Made by a program: the position numbers and the translations under genes
Notes under the pieces: generated by a model
Database searches by the model: none
What the model was told of the DNA's origin: nothing
Seen by the model: only the letters and a program-made list of their open reading frames with translations
Shown here: one piece after another, positions 62,299 to 64,000 of the stretch
Position numbering within the stretch: position 1 is the stretch's first letter
Layout of the letters: each line of letters starts with the position of its first letter
DNA from: Lachnospiraceae bacterium UBA2864
GTDB lineage: Bacteria > Bacillota > Clostridia > Lachnospirales > Lachnospiraceae
Assembly (NCBI GenBank): GCA_002350525.1
Contig: DEFA01000050.1
Span: 1-64,000, forward strand
Direction of reading: 5' to 3'
Length of the DNA: 64,000 nt

Positions 62299-63489
62299 TT
62301 AGTTGAGATATCCCTTAAGCTTTTCAGCCATATCTGTCTTCTCCCATGGAACATCGATATCTGTTCTTCCGAAGTGTCCGTAAGCAGCTGTCTGCTTATA
62401 GATAGGACGACGAAGGTCAAGCATCTTAATGATTCCTGCCGGACGAAGGTCGAAGTTCTCTCTTACGATCTCAACAAGCTTCTCATCAGTAAGACGTCCT
62501 GTTCCGAATGTATCAACGAAGATTGATGTAGGTCTTGCAACACCGATGGCATATGAGAGCTGAACCTCACATTTATCCGCAAGTCCCGCAGCTACGATAT
62601 TCTTAGCTACGTAACGTGCAGCATATGCAGCCGAACGGTCAACCTTTGTAGGATCCTTTCCCGAGAAAGCTCCGCCGCCGTGACGAGCGTATCCGCCGTA
62701 AGTATCAACGATGATCTTACGTCCTGTAAGTCCGGAATCTCCGTGAGGTCCGCCGATTACAAAACGTCCTGTCGGATTGATAAAGAACTTTGTATTCTCA
62801 TCGATCATATCCTCAGGAAGAATCTCATCGAAGACATACTTCTTTATATCCTCATGAATCTGCTCCTGTGATACTTCCTCACTGTGCTGAGTTGAAAGAA
62901 CAACCGCATCAAGTCTTGCAGGCTTTCCTTCTTCGTCATACTCAACCGTAACCTGAGTCTTTCCATCAGGTCTGAGATAAGGAAGTGTACCGTTCTTACG
63001 AACTTCCGTAAGACGTCTTGAAAGCTTATGTGCAAGTGAGATCGGATATGGCATAAGCTCTGGTGTTTCAACTGATGCATAACCGAACATCATACCCTGA
63101 TCTCCGGCACCGATTGCTTCGATCTCCTCATCGCTCATCTGATTTTCTTTAGCTTCAAGAGCCTTATCAACTCCCATAGCTATGTCTGCACTCTGCTCAT
63201 CTATTGAAACAATAACACCGCAGGTATCGCAGTCAAAACCGTACTTAGCTCTGTCGTAACCAATCTCTCTTATTGTATCACGTACAGTCTTCTGAATATC
63301 TACGTATGCGCTTGTAGATATCTCCCCCATAACAAGTACAAGACCTGTAGTTACTGCTGTCTCGCAGGCTACACGGCTGTTCGGATCCTGACGAAGCATC
63401 TCGTCAAGGATAGCATCTGAGATCTGATCGCAGATTTTATCCGGATGTCCTTCTGTAACGGACTCAGATGTAAAAAGTCTTCTTTCCAT
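62299..63489 (-). CDS. metK: S-adenosylmethionine synthetase
   Basis: A 396-residue enzyme making SAM from methionine and ATP. Signatures: FTSESVTEGHPDKICDQISD, GAGDQGMMFGYA, GGPHGDSGLTGRKIIVDTYGG (in part) and GGGAFSGKDPTKVDRSAAY (in part). The ATG at 63489 follows AAAGGAG. Expression should be controlled by the SAM-I riboswitch about 250 bp upstream, with a long palindromic element between the riboswitch terminator and the start codon. Confidence 0.96.
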   Translation of the reverse strand: MERRLFTSESVTEGHPDKICDQISDAILDEMLRQDPNSRVACETAVTTGLVLVMGEISTSAYVDIQKTVRDTIREIGYDRAKYGFDCDTCGVIVSIDEQSADIAMGVDKALEAKENQMSDEEIEAIGAGDQGMMFGYASVETPELMPYPISLAHKLSRRLTEVRKNGTLPYLRPDGKTQVTVEYDEEGKPARLDAVVLSTQHSEEVSQEQIHEDIKKYVFDEILPEDMIDENTKFFINPTGRFVIGGPHGDSGLTGRKIIVDTYGGYARHGGGAFSGKDPTKVDRSAAYAARYVAKNIVAAGLADKCEVQLSYAIGVARPTSIFVDTFGTGRLTDEKLVEIVRENFDLRPAGIIKMLDLRRPIYKQTAAYGHFGRTDIDVPWEKTDMAEKLKGYLN

Positions 63490-63519
63490 TTTTGCTCCTT
63501 TCATAAATACAGTACCGGC

Positions 63520-63685
63520 ATCGAGGAAGTGAGGAAAGCACTTCCTCGATGATGCGAGCTCGCCAAAGTCGGATATCTGCCGAAGGCAGATATACATGGC
63601 CTAAAGCATTATGCTCTTTCACACAAGTGTGAGAGCATATGCTTTAAGCCATACATATGCTTCGCATATTGCGACCTTGGCTCGC
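63520..63685. repeat. Palindrome cluster C (cloverleaf-like) in the metK leader
   Basis: A hairpin ATCGAGGAAGTG/CACTTCCTCGAT (63520-63550) is followed by a three-armed structure. The closing stem is GCGAG with CCAAAGTCG (63554-63571) against CGACCTTGG with CTCGC (63672-63685), four extra bases and one mismatch. The arms are ATATCTGCC/GGCAGATAT (63573-63593), a long arm 63598-63650 with GGCCTAAAGCAT/ATGCTTTAAGCC outside and CACAC/GTGTG inside, and ATATGC/GCATAT with a three-base loop (63655-63669). No open frame. It contains GCGAAGC like repeats A and B. Confidence 0.8.
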
Positions 63686-63694
63686 TTAACGCAC

Positions 63695-63725
63695 AAAAAA
63701 TCCGGCTGTGAGCACAGTCGGATTT
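63695..63725 (-). terminator. Riboswitch-controlled terminator of metK
   Basis: On the minus strand AAATCCG-A-CTGTG pairs with CACAG-C-CGGATTT, followed by a T run. Its 5' arm CAAATCC (63720-63726) can instead pair with GGATTTG (63742-63748) next to the riboswitch P1 stem, forming an antiterminator. Confidence 0.9.
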
Positions 63726-63747
63726 GATAGTTTCATTCTTTCAAATC

Positions 63748-63872
63748 CTCTTATTGCTCACGTAATAACGTGCTCAGGCAGGCACCTTCGTATGCATCTA
63801 ATATCCCTATTAAATGCTATCGGGTTGCCGTGGCTTCATCGTTCCTTGTAACTCCACCACTCTGAATAAGAG
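63748..63872 (-). promoter_or_regulatory. SAM-I (S-box) riboswitch
   Basis: On the minus strand P1 is CTCTTATT (63865-63872) with AATAAGAG (63748-63755). Conserved core elements follow in order: CAGAGTGGTGGAG, GATGAAGCCACGGCAACC, and AAGGTGCC. SAM binding should stabilise P1, free the terminator at 63695-63725 and switch metK off, the known logic of S-box leaders. The core differs from the commonest sequence only at the P2 tip. Confidence 0.93.
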
Positions 63873-63895
63873 TATTTTCTTTAGTCAACATATAG

Positions 63896-63924
63896 AAATT
63901 ACAATATAATCTCTTATTTGTCAA
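63896..63924 (-). promoter_or_regulatory. Promoter of the metK transcript
   Basis: On the minus strand TTGACA (63919-63924), 17 bp, TAATTT (63896-63901), placing the start about 15 nt before the riboswitch P1 stem. The -35 hexamer overlaps the last codons of the gene that enters from the window edge. Confidence 0.75.
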
Positions 63925-64000
63925 TATAAATTTCTTTTACGGAATCTCTGATTATCATTTTACACGGTATATCGAATATCTCCGGTTCTTCTTGTCTCGT
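63914..64000 (-). CDS. C-terminal end of a gene, probably LacI-family regulator (partial)
   Basis: The minus strand is open from the window edge to a TAA at 63914 and reads EPEIFDIPCKMIIRDSVKEI before the stop. The pattern (hydrophobic-x-hydrophobic-I-R-D-S near the end) is the usual C-terminus of LacI/GalR repressors. Only 28 codons are visible, so the call rests on this short motif and the frame being open; the rest lies outside the window. Confidence 0.5.
   Translation of the reverse strand, partial: TRQEEPEIFDIPCKMIIRDSVKEIYIDK

Overview
This window looks like a chromosomal segment of an anaerobic Firmicute of the family Lachnospiraceae (Butyrivibrio/Lachnospira-like). The evidence is moderately AT-rich DNA, strong GGAGG-type ribosome binding sites, a large SRP RNA with Alu domain, a SAM-I riboswitch before metK, a Bce-type peptide-resistance module, Lachnospiraceae-style T/E-rich lipoproteins and extensive plant-polysaccharide enzymes. 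The genus is inferred, not proven.

Layout. 1-1256: the 5' part of an IS3-family (IS150-like) element cut by the window edge. 1285-9853 (minus): a small membrane protein, an HD phosphohydrolase, the SRP RNA, tadA, a BceABRS-type ABC transporter/two-component module with a recognisable BceR box, then tatD-rsmA. 10015-14877 (plus): aminotransferase, 4-alpha-glucanotransferase, acyltransferase, a Lys-rich membrane protein and a CPBP protease. 14937-21799 (minus): an operon of a PAS/GAF protein, mreB, recD2, comF and ddl. 21906-31798: a hendecad coiled-coil protein, a lipoprotein, metG, murA, a large Tyr/Gln-repeat membrane protein and a MATE exporter. 32094-37170: two AraC regulators with a cytoplasmic GH5 and an exported GH16 lipoprotein, which look like a beta-glucan locus. 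37293-40154: a DUF3592 protein, pyrI, pyrB and an unusual carbamoyltransferase.

40248-58920 is a pectin locus aimed at rhamnogalacturonan/galacturonan. A uxaB-uxaA-rhaB-rhaA-rhaD operon faces a lacI-type regulator followed by uxaC. Convergent with these is an SBP-MalF-MalG-GH43-GH(alpha/alpha)6 transport/hydrolysis operon, divergent from an AraC regulator, a cytoplasmic GH28 and a YesL-like protein. The same arm pair TGTAAG/CTTACA occurs at the uxaB promoter and at the SBP promoter, so both operons probably share a LacI-family regulator. Galacturonate steps (UxaC, UxaB, UxaA) and rhamnose steps (RhaA, RhaB, RhaD) lie together, as expected for a polymer of alternating galacturonate and rhamnose. 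KDG kinase and KDPG aldolase are not in the window. 59116-62066 holds two paralogous lipoproteins. 62299-63872 is metK with its SAM-I riboswitch, and the window ends in the tail of another LacI-like gene.

The least expected feature is a set of small palindrome-rich intergenic elements whose hairpins have three-base GAA/GGA loops and contain GCGAAGC. Two copies (31957-32025 and 45303-45371) align without gaps over 69 bp. One is bracketed by a 17-bp direct repeat; the other supplies the last ten codons and stop of uxaB. A third, cloverleaf-like element sits between the riboswitch terminator and metK.
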